42,279 nt of DNA from an uncultured Lachnospiraceae bacterium (GTDB lineage Bacteria; Bacillota; Clostridia; Lachnospirales; Lachnospiraceae). Position numbers and translations under genes: made by a program. The notes beneath the pieces are model-generated. The model ran no database searches. It was not told the origin of the DNA and was given only the letters and a program-made list of their open reading frames with translations. Where the stretch lies: assembly GCA_900317825.1 (NCBI GenBank), contig ONIH01000027.1, positions 1 to 42,279 on the forward strand, read 5' to 3'. Every line of letters begins with the position of its first letter. Position 1 is the first letter of the stretch. Of the stretch, positions 7,403-15,992 are shown in pieces.

Positions 7403-9406
7403 CTAGGATATCTTTTTAAATATCAGCGCTGTCATAGGCGGTGATACTATTTTTTCATCGGCTATGACCGGTTCCTTAGCGTTCCAGTAATCTGACCTCT
7501 CTGAGTCTATGCAGAGCTGCCACTTTCCCGAAGGAAGCGCCAGTGACTGCTGGTATGCTGAACCATTGAAGATCATCAGGACTTCTCCGCTCTTGTCTCC
7601 TCCCTGAACGAGCACCAGCCCTTCAGGAAGCGAATCAGCGTTGCCGCCCGAAACCCTGAAATCAGATGAAAGTCCGTCATCTGTCCGGTTCAGGAGCGGA
7701 AGTGACTTGCGGAATCCGATCAGTCCTCTGTAGTATTTTATCAGGTCAGAATGTGCGTAGAGTTCGTCCCACTTCACGGCGTTTTCTTCTATCGAAGCAT
7801 TATATGAATTCTCATCACCGTTCTTCGTCCTGGCGCCCTCTTCGCCCGACAGGAAAAATACCCGTCCAGGGCAGCACATGTAAATGGCTGCGCAGAGCCT
7901 GTTCTGTGCCAGACGCTTCTCCTCCGGATCGCCCACCGGCTTAAGCCAGTTGACGGCCGAGAGTTTGTCCCAGAGAGTCAGGTTATCGTGGCAGGACAGA
8001 TAGGTAATGCTCTGCCCCGGGTTTTCTACCGGGAAATCACCTCCGCCTAAGCAGGAGAGGATTCCCTTTTTAAGCTCTGCAGCATCTCCGCCGCCATCGG
8101 CAAATCCTGACTCCTCTTTTTCAAAGACAGAACCCTTTACCGCATCCCTGATGCCGTCATTAAACATGCCGATCTCAGGATCCAGTTCTTTGAAGTGTGC
8201 CTTATCTGACGGAATGAACTTTCCCTCTATGTGGGTCTTATCCGCACCCCACGGCTCACCGTAGATAAGCTTCTCACCTTTTCCAAACTTCTCATCGAGA
8301 GAATTCTGGATGTCGTTCATCAGGGAAGTATCCAGGAGTCCCATCAGGTCGAACCTGAATCCGTCCATGTGATACTCACTGGCCCAGTAGAGAACCGAAT
8401 CCTTTACGAACCTGTGTGCCATCGGCATCTCAGAGGCGAAATCATTGCCACAGCCTGAACCGTTCGAAGGCTTCCCATCTTCGTCTACTCTGTAGTAATA
8501 CCACGGAACTGTCTTCTGGAATGAAGAATCCAGGCTGTAAGTGTGGTTATAGACCACATCCATGATGACCCTGAATCCTGCCTTGTGGAGTGCCATGACT
8601 GCTTTCTTAAGCTCTGTGATGCGGACTTCTCCTCTGTAAGGGTCGCTGGAGTAGCTACCCTCAGGGCAGTTATAGTTCACCGGGTCGTAGCCCCAGTTAA
8701 ACGGCTCTCCGGCCTTCCCGCCTTTCAGATGATCTGCAAATGAAGCTGCCTCATCGACACTTCCGTAATCATAGACAGGCATCAGCTGTATATGTGTAAC
8801 GCCTAAATCCTTTAAGTACGCGATTCCGGTCTTTGCAGACTTGTCTTCTCCGTTCAGGTAGGTCTTTTCCTTTGTAAAGGCAAGGAACCTGCCCCTTACA
8901 TCATCCGGAAATCCGCCTGACTTGTCCCATGAAAAATCCTTCACATGGACTTCGCAGATCACGGTATCATCAGTCTTTGCCGGCGGACGGTCTTCTATCC
9001 AGCCTTCAGGATCTGTGGTACGCAGGTCTATCACCATGCTGCGTTTCCCGTTCACACCACAGGCCTTTGCGTAAGGATCAGCTGTAATGACTTTGCCGTC
9101 TTCGTGCTCTATCTCGAAGTCATAATAAGTACCGGACAGATTTTTACGGCTGTGAAGCGTGAACACGCCATTTTTTCCGTACTGCATCTGATAGACGATG
9201 ATAGGCTCGTCTTCTTCTGTCCCATCTTCTTCCCTCGACCCATGTGAAAAAAGTCTGAGGCTTACATTCAGGGCACACGGACTCCAAAGCGCAAATGTCG
9301 TTCCACTGTCGTCGGCAAAAGCTCCCAGACGGCCGTTATGATCATATTTTGATGAAAAAGAACTACTCAGGTAAAAATCTTTCCATTCTCTTGGTGTACG
9401 GCTCAT
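7403..9406 (-). CDS. pulA: type I pullulanase (GH13)
   Basis: A 667-residue alpha-1,6-debranching enzyme for pullulan, glycogen or alpha-limit dextrins. No signal peptide is visible, so it should act in the cytoplasm on imported or stored glucans. It has an N-terminal CBM48-like beta domain (about 25-110), the pullulanase signature FNWGYDP (236-242), and the four GH13 regions: MDVVYNHTY, GFRFDLMG (nucleophile Asp353), IYGEPWG (acid/base Glu384) and SCHDNLT (Asp474). A C-terminal beta domain closes the protein. Its ATG shares one base with the stop of the upstream rhodanese gene (TAATG). Being cotranscribed with three tRNA synthetases is unusual. Confidence 0.95.
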   Translation of the reverse strand: MSRTPREWKDFYLSSSFSSKYDHNGRLGAFADDSGTTFALWSPCALNVSLRLFSHGSREEDGTEEDEPIIVYQMQYGKNGVFTLHSRKNLSGTYYDFEIEHEDGKVITADPYAKACGVNGKRSMVIDLRTTDPEGWIEDRPPAKTDDTVICEVHVKDFSWDKSGGFPDDVRGRFLAFTKEKTYLNGEDKSAKTGIAYLKDLGVTHIQLMPVYDYGSVDEAASFADHLKGGKAGEPFNWGYDPVNYNCPEGSYSSDPYRGEVRITELKKAVMALHKAGFRVIMDVVYNHTYSLDSSFQKTVPWYYYRVDEDGKPSNGSGCGNDFASEMPMAHRFVKDSVLYWASEYHMDGFRFDLMGLLDTSLMNDIQNSLDEKFGKGEKLIYGEPWGADKTHIEGKFIPSDKAHFKELDPEIGMFNDGIRDAVKGSVFEKEESGFADGGGDAAELKKGILSCLGGGDFPVENPGQSITYLSCHDNLTLWDKLSAVNWLKPVGDPEEKRLAQNRLCAAIYMCCPGRVFFLSGEEGARTKNGDENSYNASIEENAVKWDELYAHSDLIKYYRGLIGFRKSLPLLNRTDDGLSSDFRVSGGNADSLPEGLVLVQGGDKSGEVLMIFNGSAYQQSLALPSGKWQLCIDSERSDYWNAKEPVIADEKIVSPPMTALIFKKIS

Positions 9407-9726
9407 TACTTGTACTCCCTTACATGGTGGTCTTCTATACAGCCTGCCCTTACCAGGTTCTTATAGCCTTCCTTCCTGAAGAGCTTTACAGCCTTCGAAG
9501 GTCTGGTGTTATAGTCACCGTAGATGTATATCGTCGTCTCAGGATCCGGGATACGGTTGTGGATCGTCGATACATTATTCATAGGGACGTTTATCGCCTG
9601 CGGGACATGGTCCTTTTTGAATGTCTCCTTATCCCTGATATCCACGAGGGCTGTGCCTTCTGTGGTACGAGTGATATTTATCGCCTGGTTTAAGGTTATC
9701 TCTTTTGTTCTTGAAAAAATACCCAT
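9406..9726 (-). CDS. degenerate rhodanese-like domain protein
   Basis: A 106-residue single-domain rhodanese-fold protein. ALVDIRDKETFKKDHVPQAI is the CH2A-type entry and NVPMNN follows normally. At the active-site loop, where active sulfurtransferases have Cys followed by a short phosphate-binding-like loop, the protein reads IYIYGDYNTRPSKA: no cysteine. Its only cysteine, near the C terminus (AGCIED), is not at the catalytic position, so sulfur transfer by the standard mechanism is unlikely. The start at 9726 has no Shine-Dalgarno site and sits four bases past a strong hairpin; no longer in-frame start exists because TGA lies at 9754-9756. The stop overlaps the pulA start. Confidence 0.75.
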   Translation of the reverse strand: MGIFSRTKEITLNQAINITRTTEGTALVDIRDKETFKKDHVPQAINVPMNNVSTIHNRIPDPETTIYIYGDYNTRPSKAVKLFRKEGYKNLVRAGCIEDHHVREYK

Positions 9727-9731
9727 ACATA

Positions 9732-9757
9732 GTAAAAGGGCGCCTTGGCGCCCTCAA
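9732..9757 (-). terminator. strong hairpin between efp operon and rhodanese/pulA operon
   Basis: On the minus strand the stem AGGGCGCC-AA-GGCGCCCT is followed by TTTTACTAT, and the rhodanese start codon follows at once. It could be a leaky terminator or attenuator for the small gene and efp. It leaves no room for an ordinary leader before the next gene. Confidence 0.7.
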
Positions 9758-9766
9758 CTTTAATCT

Positions 9767-9970
9767 CTATAAATCAGTCATCCTCTGCTTTATCCGGTCT
9801 AAAACCCTCTCAGGAACTGTACCGTCCTGATAAAGGTCTTTGAACAGGCTCTCTGAATCTAACAGTGCTGTCACATCCAACCACCCGCCGTTCCGGAATT
9901 CCTCATCGAATATACCAAACACTTTCCTGTCTGAAAGCAGATCCTTCAGAGGAACATTCTCATACTGCAT
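9767..9970 (-). CDS. small conserved-looking protein of unknown function
   Basis: A 67-residue acidic soluble protein starting MQYENVPLKDLLSDRKVFGI. It has no cysteine, no membrane segment and no recognised motif; helical prediction by eye is high (ESLFKDLYQDGTVPERVLDRI). The ATG is preceded by TGGAGAT at good spacing. It is 16 bp behind efp, so is probably cotranscribed from the efp promoter, and is followed by the hairpin at 9732-9757. I do not recognise its family and give no function. Confidence 0.6.
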   Translation of the reverse strand: MQYENVPLKDLLSDRKVFGIFDEEFRNGGWLDVTALLDSESLFKDLYQDGTVPERVLDRIKQRMTDL

Positions 9971-9986
9971 TTAATCGATCTCCATT

Positions 9987-10544
9987 TCAGACTCTCTTCA
10001 GATACTCTCCTGTACGTGTATCGATCTGAAGCTTATCTCCTGTATTTACGAAAAGAGGTACCTGAACTTCAGCACCTGTCTCGAGTGTAGCAGGCTTCGT
10101 AGCACCGGTAGCTGTATTTCCCTTAAGTCCCGGCTCAGTATCTGTAACCTCAAGCTCTACGAAAAGAGGAGGCTCTACGGCGAATACATCTCCGTTGTGT
10201 GAGCAGATCTTTACCATTTCGTTCTCTTTAACGAACTTCAGTGAATCTCCGATGTCTTCCTTTGGAAGTGAGATCTGGTCGTATGTCTCTGTATCCATGA
10301 AGTAATACAGGTCACCGTCATTATACAGATACTGCATATCTCTTCTGTCGATGTGTGCCTGTGGGAACTTCTCTGTAGGACGGAAGGATGTCTCGATGAC
10401 TCCGCCGTTCTTTATATCCTTGAGCTTTGTACGAACGAATGCTGCACCTTTTCCAGGCTTTACATGCTGGAATTCGATGATCTGATAAACCCCGTTATCG
10501 TACTCAATAGTAATGCCGTTTTTAAAATCGCCGGCTGTAACCAT
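9987..10544 (-). CDS. efp: translation elongation factor P
   Basis: A 185-residue three-domain protein that binds ribosomes stalled at polyproline stretches between the P and E sites. The N-terminal KOW-like domain carries [11 protein letters not shown], placing the modifiable lysine at position 32. The OB domains follow, with the C-terminal signature [11 protein letters not shown]. Length is standard. The start has AAGGAGG at 10552-10558 and a promoter at 10584-10612. The EF-P modification genes are not in the window. Confidence 0.97.
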   Translation of the reverse strand: MVTAGDFKNGITIEYDNGVYQIIEFQHVKPGKGAAFVRTKLKDIKNGGVIETSFRPTEKFPQAHIDRRDMQYLYNDGDLYYFMDTETYDQISLPKEDIGDSLKFVKENEMVKICSHNGDVFAVEPPLFVELEVTDTEPGLKGNTATGATKPATLETGAEVQVPLFVNTGDKLQIDTRTGEYLKRV

Positions 10545-10583
10545 ATAAAAACCTCCTTGCGTCTTTTCAAAAATTACCCATAT

Positions 10584-10612
10584 ATTCTACATGAAACCTT
10601 TATTAAATGCAA
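10584..10612 (-). promoter_or_regulatory. promoter of efp
   Basis: On the minus strand TTGCAT (10607-10612) and TAGAAT (10584-10589) are separated by 17 bases, leading to a leader of about 30 bases with a perfect AAGGAGG. Confidence 0.65.
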
Positions 10613-10649
10613 GTATTTTTCAATGTAAAACAGGCTCTTCCACTCTTTT

Positions 10650-10680
10650 CATAAAAAAATCGCCGTCAGGAGGCGGCGAT
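10650..10680 (-). terminator. terminator of the 126-aa unknown gene
   Basis: On the minus strand ATCGCCGCC-TCCT-GACGGCGAT is followed by a T7 run, directly after the stop codon of the gene at 10689. Confidence 0.85.
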
Positions 10681-10688
10681 CAGTGTAT

Positions 10689-11069
10689 TTACATGGCAAA
10701 ATCTTCGGTAGGACGGGAAACAGCAGTACTTTCTTTAGTAAGACTCTGGTACTGTCCCATCAGCTCATCCTTACGAAGCTGTCCCAGGGTTCCCTCAAGG
10801 TCGAGCTCTGAAGGATCCTGTCCGCTCAGGTCAAAAGTCCTGTTCGGGTCATAGAGCTTAGCAAAATCATAAGCTCCGAATGATTCTTCCTGCTTCTTCT
10901 GAACCTTTGGAGCATCATCTGCTGCTTTCGCCGGTTCCTTTCCGTTGTCTGAGTAGGCGTTTGTAACGGCTGCGATATCGTCGTCTAACGGCTTCTGCCT
11001 GATAGCTGACGCATCATAAGCCTGCGCTCTGTTTGTATATGAAGTATTCGAAATAGCTGATATATTCAT
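10689..11069 (-). CDS. unknown, mostly disordered small protein
   Basis: A 126-residue hydrophilic protein starting MNISAISNTSYTNRAQAYDA. The first half is rich in Ala, Asp, Lys and Pro and looks disordered; the second half (FAKLYDPNRTFDLSGQD and LDLEGTLGQLRKDELMGQYQ) looks like a short helical domain. A start six codons further up (11087) is open, but GAGGTGA sits correctly in front of the ATG at 11069, so I chose that. A TATAAT box lies at 11113-11118 on the same strand. It is monocistronic with its own terminator. The N terminus resembles those of flagellum-associated orphan proteins, but this is only an impression. Confidence 0.6.
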   Translation of the reverse strand: MNISAISNTSYTNRAQAYDASAIRQKPLDDDIAAVTNAYSDNGKEPAKAADDAPKVQKKQEESFGAYDFAKLYDPNRTFDLSGQDPSELDLEGTLGQLRKDELMGQYQSLTKESTAVSRPTEDFAM

Positions 11070-11173
11070 ATAGGTCACCTCATTCATTTCTCCCGTCTCT
11101 TAGTTCCTGTACATTATACATATCGGCATTTCTTAGAAAAGTTTATGTTTTTTTTAAAATACACAAACAATCA

Positions 11174-11629
11174 TCACTTATCACCGATCATTTTTCTCAG
11201 CTCGTTCATGAAGGTATTGGCGTCCTTGAACTCGCGGTAAACCGATGCAAAACGCACATAAGCCACCTGGTCGACGTTCTTGAGCTTATCCATGACTATC
11301 TCGCCGATCACAGAGCTCTCGATCTCACGCTCTTCTCTCGAAAAAATATCCTTCTCTATATCATTTATCATCTTCGTGATCTGCATGGCGGATACAGGCC
11401 GTTTGTAGCAGGCTGCAAGGATTCCCTTTTCTATCTTCGTCCTGTCGTACTGCTGGCGTCCCTGATCCTTTTTGATCACGATAAGAGGGATAGTCTCGAC
11501 CTTCTCGTAAGTAGTGAAACGCTTGTTGCAGTCGTCGCAGTGACGGCGGCGCCTGATCGAAGTATTGTCATCAGCCGGCCTGGAGTCTATAACTCTGGTA
11601 TTATCCGACCCACAATATGGACATTTCAT
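11174..11629 (-). CDS. nrdR: transcriptional repressor NrdR
   Basis: A 151-residue zinc-ribbon/ATP-cone regulator that represses ribonucleotide reductase genes when dATP is bound. The zinc ribbon is MKCPYCGSDNTRVIDSR plus HCDDCNKRFTTYE (Cys3, Cys6, Cys31, Cys34). The ATP-cone follows from about residue 49 (LIVIKKDQGRQQYDRTKIEKG). Length is standard. It starts 17 bp after ychF and appears to be the last gene of the chemoreceptor-ychF set. No nrd genes or clear NrdR boxes are in the window. Confidence 0.97.
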   Translation of the reverse strand: MKCPYCGSDNTRVIDSRPADDNTSIRRRRHCDDCNKRFTTYEKVETIPLIVIKKDQGRQQYDRTKIEKGILAACYKRPVSAMQITKMINDIEKDIFSREEREIESSVIGEIVMDKLKNVDQVAYVRFASVYREFKDANTFMNELRKMIGDK

Positions 11630-11646
11630 ACTAGCTTACTCCTTCC

Positions 11647-12747
11647 TCAGACGTTAAAGCGGAATAAAATAACGTCCCCGTCCTGGACCACGTACTCTTT
11701 TCCCTCTGTCCTTACGAGACCTTTTTCTCTGGCTGCAGCCATGGAACCGCACTCCATCAGGTCTTTGTAAGCAACAGTCTCAGCGCAGATAAAACCTCTC
11801 TCAAAGTCAGAATGGATCTTGCCGGCTGCCTGCGGAGCCTTCGTGCCCTTGGTAATAGTCCATGCTCTTGTCTCGTCCTCACCTGTGGTAAGGAATGAGA
11901 TGAGACCGAGAAGTGAATATGATGCCTTGATCAGCTTGTCAAGTCCTGACTCTTTGAGTCCGAGATCTGACAGGAACTCCTTCTTCTCCTCTGGATCATC
12001 AAGCTCCGAGATCTCCTGCTCTATCTCAGCGCTTACTACAAAGACCTCTGAACCATCGGTCTTCGCGTAGTCTCTTACTGCCTGTACATGCGGATTCGAA
12101 GCTCCGTCATCTGCTAAGTCATCCTCGGCTACATTTGCAGCGTAGATAGTAGGCTTTGCTGTAAGAAGATTGTATCCCTTCATCAGCTCCTCTTCGTCCT
12201 CATTTTCACACTCAAAGGCCTTTGCCATTTTGCCCTCTTCGAGGAATGGCTTTAACCTCTCGAGAAGAGCCACTTCTGGCTTTAATGTCTTGTCCATATT
12301 GGACTGCTTCTTTATCTTCTGGTAGCGGCGGTCGAGAACCTCCATATCAGAGAAGAGAAGCTCGAGATTTATCGTCTCGATATCTCTCTTCGGATCGATG
12401 CTTCCGTCTACATGGACGATGTTCGAATCCTCAAAGCAGCGTACCACATGGATAATGGCATCGCACTCACGGATATTCGCGAGGAACTGGTTTCCAAGTC
12501 CCTCACCTTTGCTGGCGCCCTTTACGAGTCCAGCGATATCGACGAACTCTATGACAGCAGGGATCGTCTTCTTGCTGTGGTTCATCTCGGTGAGTTTTTC
12601 AATTCTCTCATCCGGGACATTTACGACTCCGACATTCGGATCTATCGTGGCAAACGGGTAGTTCGCTGCGAGCGCTCCCGCCTTGGTCAGTGAGTTAAAA
12701 AGTGTGCTCTTGCCTACGTTTGGGAGGCCTACGATTCCGAGCTTCAT
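11647..12747 (-). CDS. ychF: redox-regulated ATPase YchF (Obg family)
   Basis: A 366-residue P-loop protein of the Obg family that prefers ATP over GTP and associates with ribosomes. GLPNVGKSTLFNSL is the P-loop; NYPFATIDPNVGVV is switch I; FVDIAGLVKGASKGEGLGNQ is the G3/switch II region; NVAE stands at the NKxD position, the family's mark of ATP preference. A coiled-coil insertion is in the middle and a TGS domain forms the C terminus (EGKEYVVQDGDVILFRF). The ATG at 12747 has AAGGAGA. It lies 19 bp after the sugar-binding gene and 17 bp before nrdR. Confidence 0.97.
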   Translation of the reverse strand: MKLGIVGLPNVGKSTLFNSLTKAGALAANYPFATIDPNVGVVNVPDERIEKLTEMNHSKKTIPAVIEFVDIAGLVKGASKGEGLGNQFLANIRECDAIIHVVRCFEDSNIVHVDGSIDPKRDIETINLELLFSDMEVLDRRYQKIKKQSNMDKTLKPEVALLERLKPFLEEGKMAKAFECENEDEEELMKGYNLLTAKPTIYAANVAEDDLADDGASNPHVQAVRDYAKTDGSEVFVVSAEIEQEISELDDPEEKKEFLSDLGLKESGLDKLIKASYSLLGLISFLTTGEDETRAWTITKGTKAPQAAGKIHSDFERGFICAETVAYKDLMECGSMAAAREKGLVRTEGKEYVVQDGDVILFRFNV

Positions 12748-12766
12748 GGTTTAAAAAATCTCCTTC

Positions 12767-13765
12767 TTATGACATATATTTGCTAACATTTGATGAATCG
12801 ACCGGTTCAAACGGAACCCAGCCGTATAACAGGCTTGACGGAACTCCGCTGATGCCCTTGGCTGACTTTCCGCTGCCAAGTGCCTGAGCTATCTCTACGG
12901 CTTTCTTTACCTGACCCTTTGCATTCTGGAAAACTGTGTAGCTCATTTTTCCATCGGCGATGGACTGGCAGCCATCTGCCGTAGCATCGACTCCGGTAAC
13001 AGGTATCTGTGACGGGTCAAGACCATTATCCTCTAACGCCTGAACAGCGCCTAAAGCCATCGTGTCGTTATTGCACAGGATAGCGTCTACAGACTGACCA
13101 GTCTTAAAGAACAGGTCGAGCTTGTGGCGGGCTTCGGTATCTGTCCAGTTACAGTAATCCTGGAAGAGGATATTCACCTTGACGCCCTCACGCTTGAAAG
13201 TGTTCTTGTTCGAGAGAGTTCTCTGGATAGTAGCTGAATGCCCCTTCTCTCCCTCGAGGATCACGATATTAAGCTCTTTCTTTCCGACTTTTTTGATGAC
13301 GTACTCAGCCTGAAGCTTTCCGCACTGCTCCTCGTCTGAAGCTACATACATATACTTATCTGCTTTAAGAGCACTCTCATCCGGCTGGTTATTTACATAG
13401 ATGATCGGAAGGTCTCCTGCTGCAATCTCTATCTGCGGAGCTGTTGTCGCATCAGCGAGACGGCAGATGATAGCTGAATATCCGCCTGCAGCTGCTTTTC
13501 TGGCAGCTGCTGCCTGCTTCTCTACGTCATTGCCGCACTCCTGGTCATCTATCTCGACTCCGGCACTCTGTGCCTCGCTCTTTATGGCTGTCATCAGTGA
13601 CTTTCTGTAGGCGTCTTCCTCATCTGTTCCGATAATCATTATCTTGCCACCGCCAGCGGTTGATGCAGAGCCTTTTGATGAGGCAGTGCATCCTGAAAGG
13701 AGGCCTGCGCTCATCGCAAGAATGCCCGCGAAAGCTGCTAATTTTTTAACAAAAGATCTCTTCAT
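12767..13765 (-). CDS. sugar-binding lipoprotein (galactose/ribose type), probably chemotactic
   Basis: A 332-residue extracytoplasmic periplasmic-binding-protein type I (MglB/RbsB class). It starts MKRSFVKKLAAFAGILAMSA with the lipobox LLSGC, so should be lipid-anchored. Sugar-class landmarks are IIYVNNQPD, ILCNNDTMALGAVQAL and PVTGVDATADG, which forms the ligand and metal-site hinge region. A TTG start at 13783 is open but lies inside the AGGAGG ribosome site used by the ATG at 13765. No permease or ATPase gene is nearby; instead it follows the chemoreceptor by 14 bp, which suggests that it feeds that receptor. The ligand is probably a hexose or pentose; this is inference. Confidence 0.88.
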   Translation of the reverse strand: MKRSFVKKLAAFAGILAMSAGLLSGCTASSKGSASTAGGGKIMIIGTDEEDAYRKSLMTAIKSEAQSAGVEIDDQECGNDVEKQAAAARKAAAGGYSAIICRLADATTAPQIEIAAGDLPIIYVNNQPDESALKADKYMYVASDEEQCGKLQAEYVIKKVGKKELNIVILEGEKGHSATIQRTLSNKNTFKREGVKVNILFQDYCNWTDTEARHKLDLFFKTGQSVDAILCNNDTMALGAVQALEDNGLDPSQIPVTGVDATADGCQSIADGKMSYTVFQNAKGQVKKAVEIAQALGSGKSAKGISGVPSSLLYGWVPFEPVDSSNVSKYMS

Positions 13766-13779
13766 TACGATCTGCCTCC

Positions 13780-15789
13780 TCAAATCTTAAACTCATTTAC
13801 ATATCCGGTCAGTGTATCTGAAGTATCGGCGAGCTCTCTCGAGTTATCCTTTACTTCCTGGCTCGACTTAGTGATGTTCTCGGCCTTTTCTACCATATCC
13901 TCAGAAGTCTTCAGGATCTCATCTGAAGAAGCTGCCTGCTCCTCAGAGATGGCTGCTACGTTGGCAGCAACGTCGTTTACCTTATCGACGTCAGTTACCA
14001 TATCATGGATGATCTGGTCTGACTCCTGGATATTCTTGTAGATATCATCGAAGGTAGAAACAGCTGTATTTATAAGCTCTGTGTTTGCCTTGATGCTCTC
14101 GGCACTGTTGTTGGCCTGGTCGACTACCTTTGCGATAAGTCCCTTGACCTGAGTGATCAGCTTCGAGATGCTCTGGGCGCTGTCAGCTGAATTCGAAGCC
14201 AGAGAACCGATCTGGGATGCAACGACTGCGAATCCCTTGCCGCTCTCTCCTGCTCTTGCAGCCTCGATCGAGGCGTTGAGTGAGAGAAGGTTCGTCTCAT
14301 CAGCGATCTCTGAAATGACTTCGACGATCTTCGTGATCTCCTCTGAAGCGCTTCCTACTTCACCGATGCTGTTTACGAGCTCGGTGTTTGCCTCTTCGAT
14401 CTCGCACATAGCCTTTGACAGCTTCTCCATGTCGTCACGGCCCTTCTGTGAGAGCTCTACGGTTGACTTCATCGAATCGTTTGCCTTCGATGACTTATCC
14501 TTTGTATCAGATACGACCATGGCAAGGGTTGTAGCGTTTTCCGCGATATCGTTTACTGCTTTTGACAGCTGATCTACAGTCTCATTCAGGTTCTTCATCG
14601 CATTCGACTGTGACATCGAGTCATCAAGCATCGACTTCGATACTTCGTCTGAAGAATCCGACTGCTCTTTGAGCCTTGCTGACTCGTCGTTTATCTTCGA
14701 GAGCATGGCACGCATCTTCTTTACAAACTCAGCCACAGAGCCAGACATAGCACCGATCTCGTCGTTTGACTCCTGCTTTACATCGATAGTAAAGTCGCCG
14801 TTGCTCATGGCAGTGATGTTCTTCGTGATGTCAGAGATAGGAGCTGTAACCTTCTGTACTACAATGCTGATCAGGATAGAGATGAGCACTGCTGCTATAA
14901 CTCCCAGGATGATAAGCAGAGTAGTCATCTGACTTACTCCTGCAAAAATAGTACTCGTCGGGATGTACGACACGAGAAGCCAGTCTGTTCCCTCGATCTG
15001 CTGGAAAGCCACGAGGTTTTTAGCTATAGTGTCGTTCTCATAATTCATCGTAGCCACATGCCCTGCTATTCCCCTGAGGAGATCAGAAGATGAATCCCGT
15101 CCTAAAGTCTTTCCGGCAATGGTATTATCCGGACTTGCGAGGATAGTGCTATCGTCAGTATCGATAAGCATGGCCCTGGCGTCTGTCATTTTGACACCGG
15201 AGTTTACTATCGTAGAGATCTTATCGAGTGACAGGTCTGCTCCGATGACTCTGATCTCGTCAGAACCGTCATCGATCATACCAGTAGCGGAGATGACCTG
15301 TGCTCCATCGTCATTTTTATATGCTGCACCAAAATGCATGGAAACTGAAGTAGTACCCTGCTTGTACCAGGTGGAATTCAACGGGTCTGTAGTCGAGAAC
15401 TTCGAATCCTTAGGCTTTATGACCTGTCCTGATGCTGTGCCGATATGCATTCCATCGGCGGCGTTTGAATTATAGCCGTAAGTCGCGTCGATAATGGACT
15501 GAAGCTCCTTATCGTCTGGCTTCGTCTGTTCGATCATGTACTTGATAGATGAAAAATCGGCGAGATTTTCGTTCATCCATGCGCTGATATTATCAGCCTG
15601 GTTCCCGATAGATGATGACAGCTCGTCTGTCGCCATCTGGCTGATCCTTTTCCTTGATGAGTACGCGGATATGACAATGAGCACTAAGATCATGATCAGT
15701 ACTGCCGGTACTATCAGGCCCATGAGTTTTGCTCTGATAGAGCTCTTCTTCGCTCCGGAAGCCGGGGCATTTGCTGCTTTTTTCTTCAT
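13780..15789 (-). CDS. methyl-accepting chemotaxis protein with Cache-type sensor
   Basis: A 669-residue transmembrane chemoreceptor. It has a basic cytoplasmic N terminus, TM1 at about residues 22-45 ([20 protein letters not shown]), an extracytoplasmic double-Cache-like sensor to about 290 (including [11 protein letters not shown] and [12 protein letters not shown]), TM2 ([20 protein letters not shown]), HAMP, and a long coiled-coil signalling domain with the hairpin tip [21 protein letters not shown] longer frame reaching 15870 runs into the inserted repeat element and is rejected; ATG at 15789 has CAGGAGGT. It is cotranscribed with the sugar-binding lipoprotein. The insertion at 15805-15974 ends six bases from the ribosome site, so the native promoter has been displaced. 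Confidence 0.93.
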   Translation of the reverse strand: MKKKAANAPASGAKKSSIRAKLMGLIVPAVLIMILVLIVISAYSSRKRISQMATDELSSSIGNQADNISAWMNENLADFSSIKYMIEQTKPDDKELQSIIDATYGYNSNAADGMHIGTASGQVIKPKDSKFSTTDPLNSTWYKQGTTSVSMHFGAAYKNDDGAQVISATGMIDDGSDEIRVIGADLSLDKISTIVNSGVKMTDARAMLIDTDDSTILASPDNTIAGKTLGRDSSSDLLRGIAGHVATMNYENDTIAKNLVAFQQIEGTDWLLVSYIPTSTIFAGVSQMTTLLIILGVIAAVLISILISIVVQKVTAPISDITKNITAMSNGDFTIDVKQESNDEIGAMSGSVAEFVKKMRAMLSKINDESARLKEQSDSSDEVSKSMLDDSMSQSNAMKNLNETVDQLSKAVNDIAENATTLAMVVSDTKDKSSKANDSMKSTVELSQKGRDDMEKLSKAMCEIEEANTELVNSIGEVGSASEEITKIVEVISEIADETNLLSLNASIEAARAGESGKGFAVVASQIGSLASNSADSAQSISKLITQVKGLIAKVVDQANNSAESIKANTELINTAVSTFDDIYKNIQESDQIIHDMVTDVDKVNDVAANVAAISEEQAASSDEILKTSEDMVEKAENITKSSQEVKDNSRELADTSDTLTGYVNEFKI

Positions 15790-15796
15790 GTAACCT

Positions 15797-15982
15797 CCTG
15801 AAACGTTACTATTCACGGCACCTCCCCAATCAGACCGCAGACCAACCGCGCTTACGCGCGTTTGCCGCATCTTCGATGCTAAAAGTCTGCGGTTGCTGGG
15901 TTCTGTGGGTATTCAAACGTCCGCACAAGTGCGTCCGTCGTGAACCCCCACAGAAGCCTGCCGTGAATAGTAACCCTGAAAC
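15797..15982. mobile_element. MITE-like structured element with 16-bp terminal inverted repeats and 8-bp target duplication
   Basis: The element proper is 15805-15974 (170 bp). Its ends are perfect 16-bp inverted repeats: GTTACTATTCACGGCA at 15805-15820 and its complement at 15959-15974. Both ends are flanked by the same 8-bp direct repeat CCTGAAAC (15797-15804 and 15975-15982), the mark of a transposition event. Inside are two folded arms. Arm 1: CCGCAGAC (15835-15842) pairs with 15885-15892 and encloses two small hairpins, CGCG-CTTA-CGCG and GCATC-TTC-GATGC. Arm 2: TTCTGTGGG (15901-15909) pairs with 15947-15955 and encloses CGCAC-AA-GTGCG. There is no transposase; it would need to be moved in trans. 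Confidence 0.8.
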
Positions 15983-15992
15983 CATATCCCCT

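Noticed and set aside
13766-13783. TTG start for the sugar-binding lipoprotein
   Set aside because: The codon falls within the AGGAGG ribosome site of the ATG at 13765.
15790-15870. N-terminal extension of the chemoreceptor
   Set aside because: It is translated from the element's end and target duplication; ATG 15789 has CAGGAGGT and gives a normal basic N terminus before TM1.
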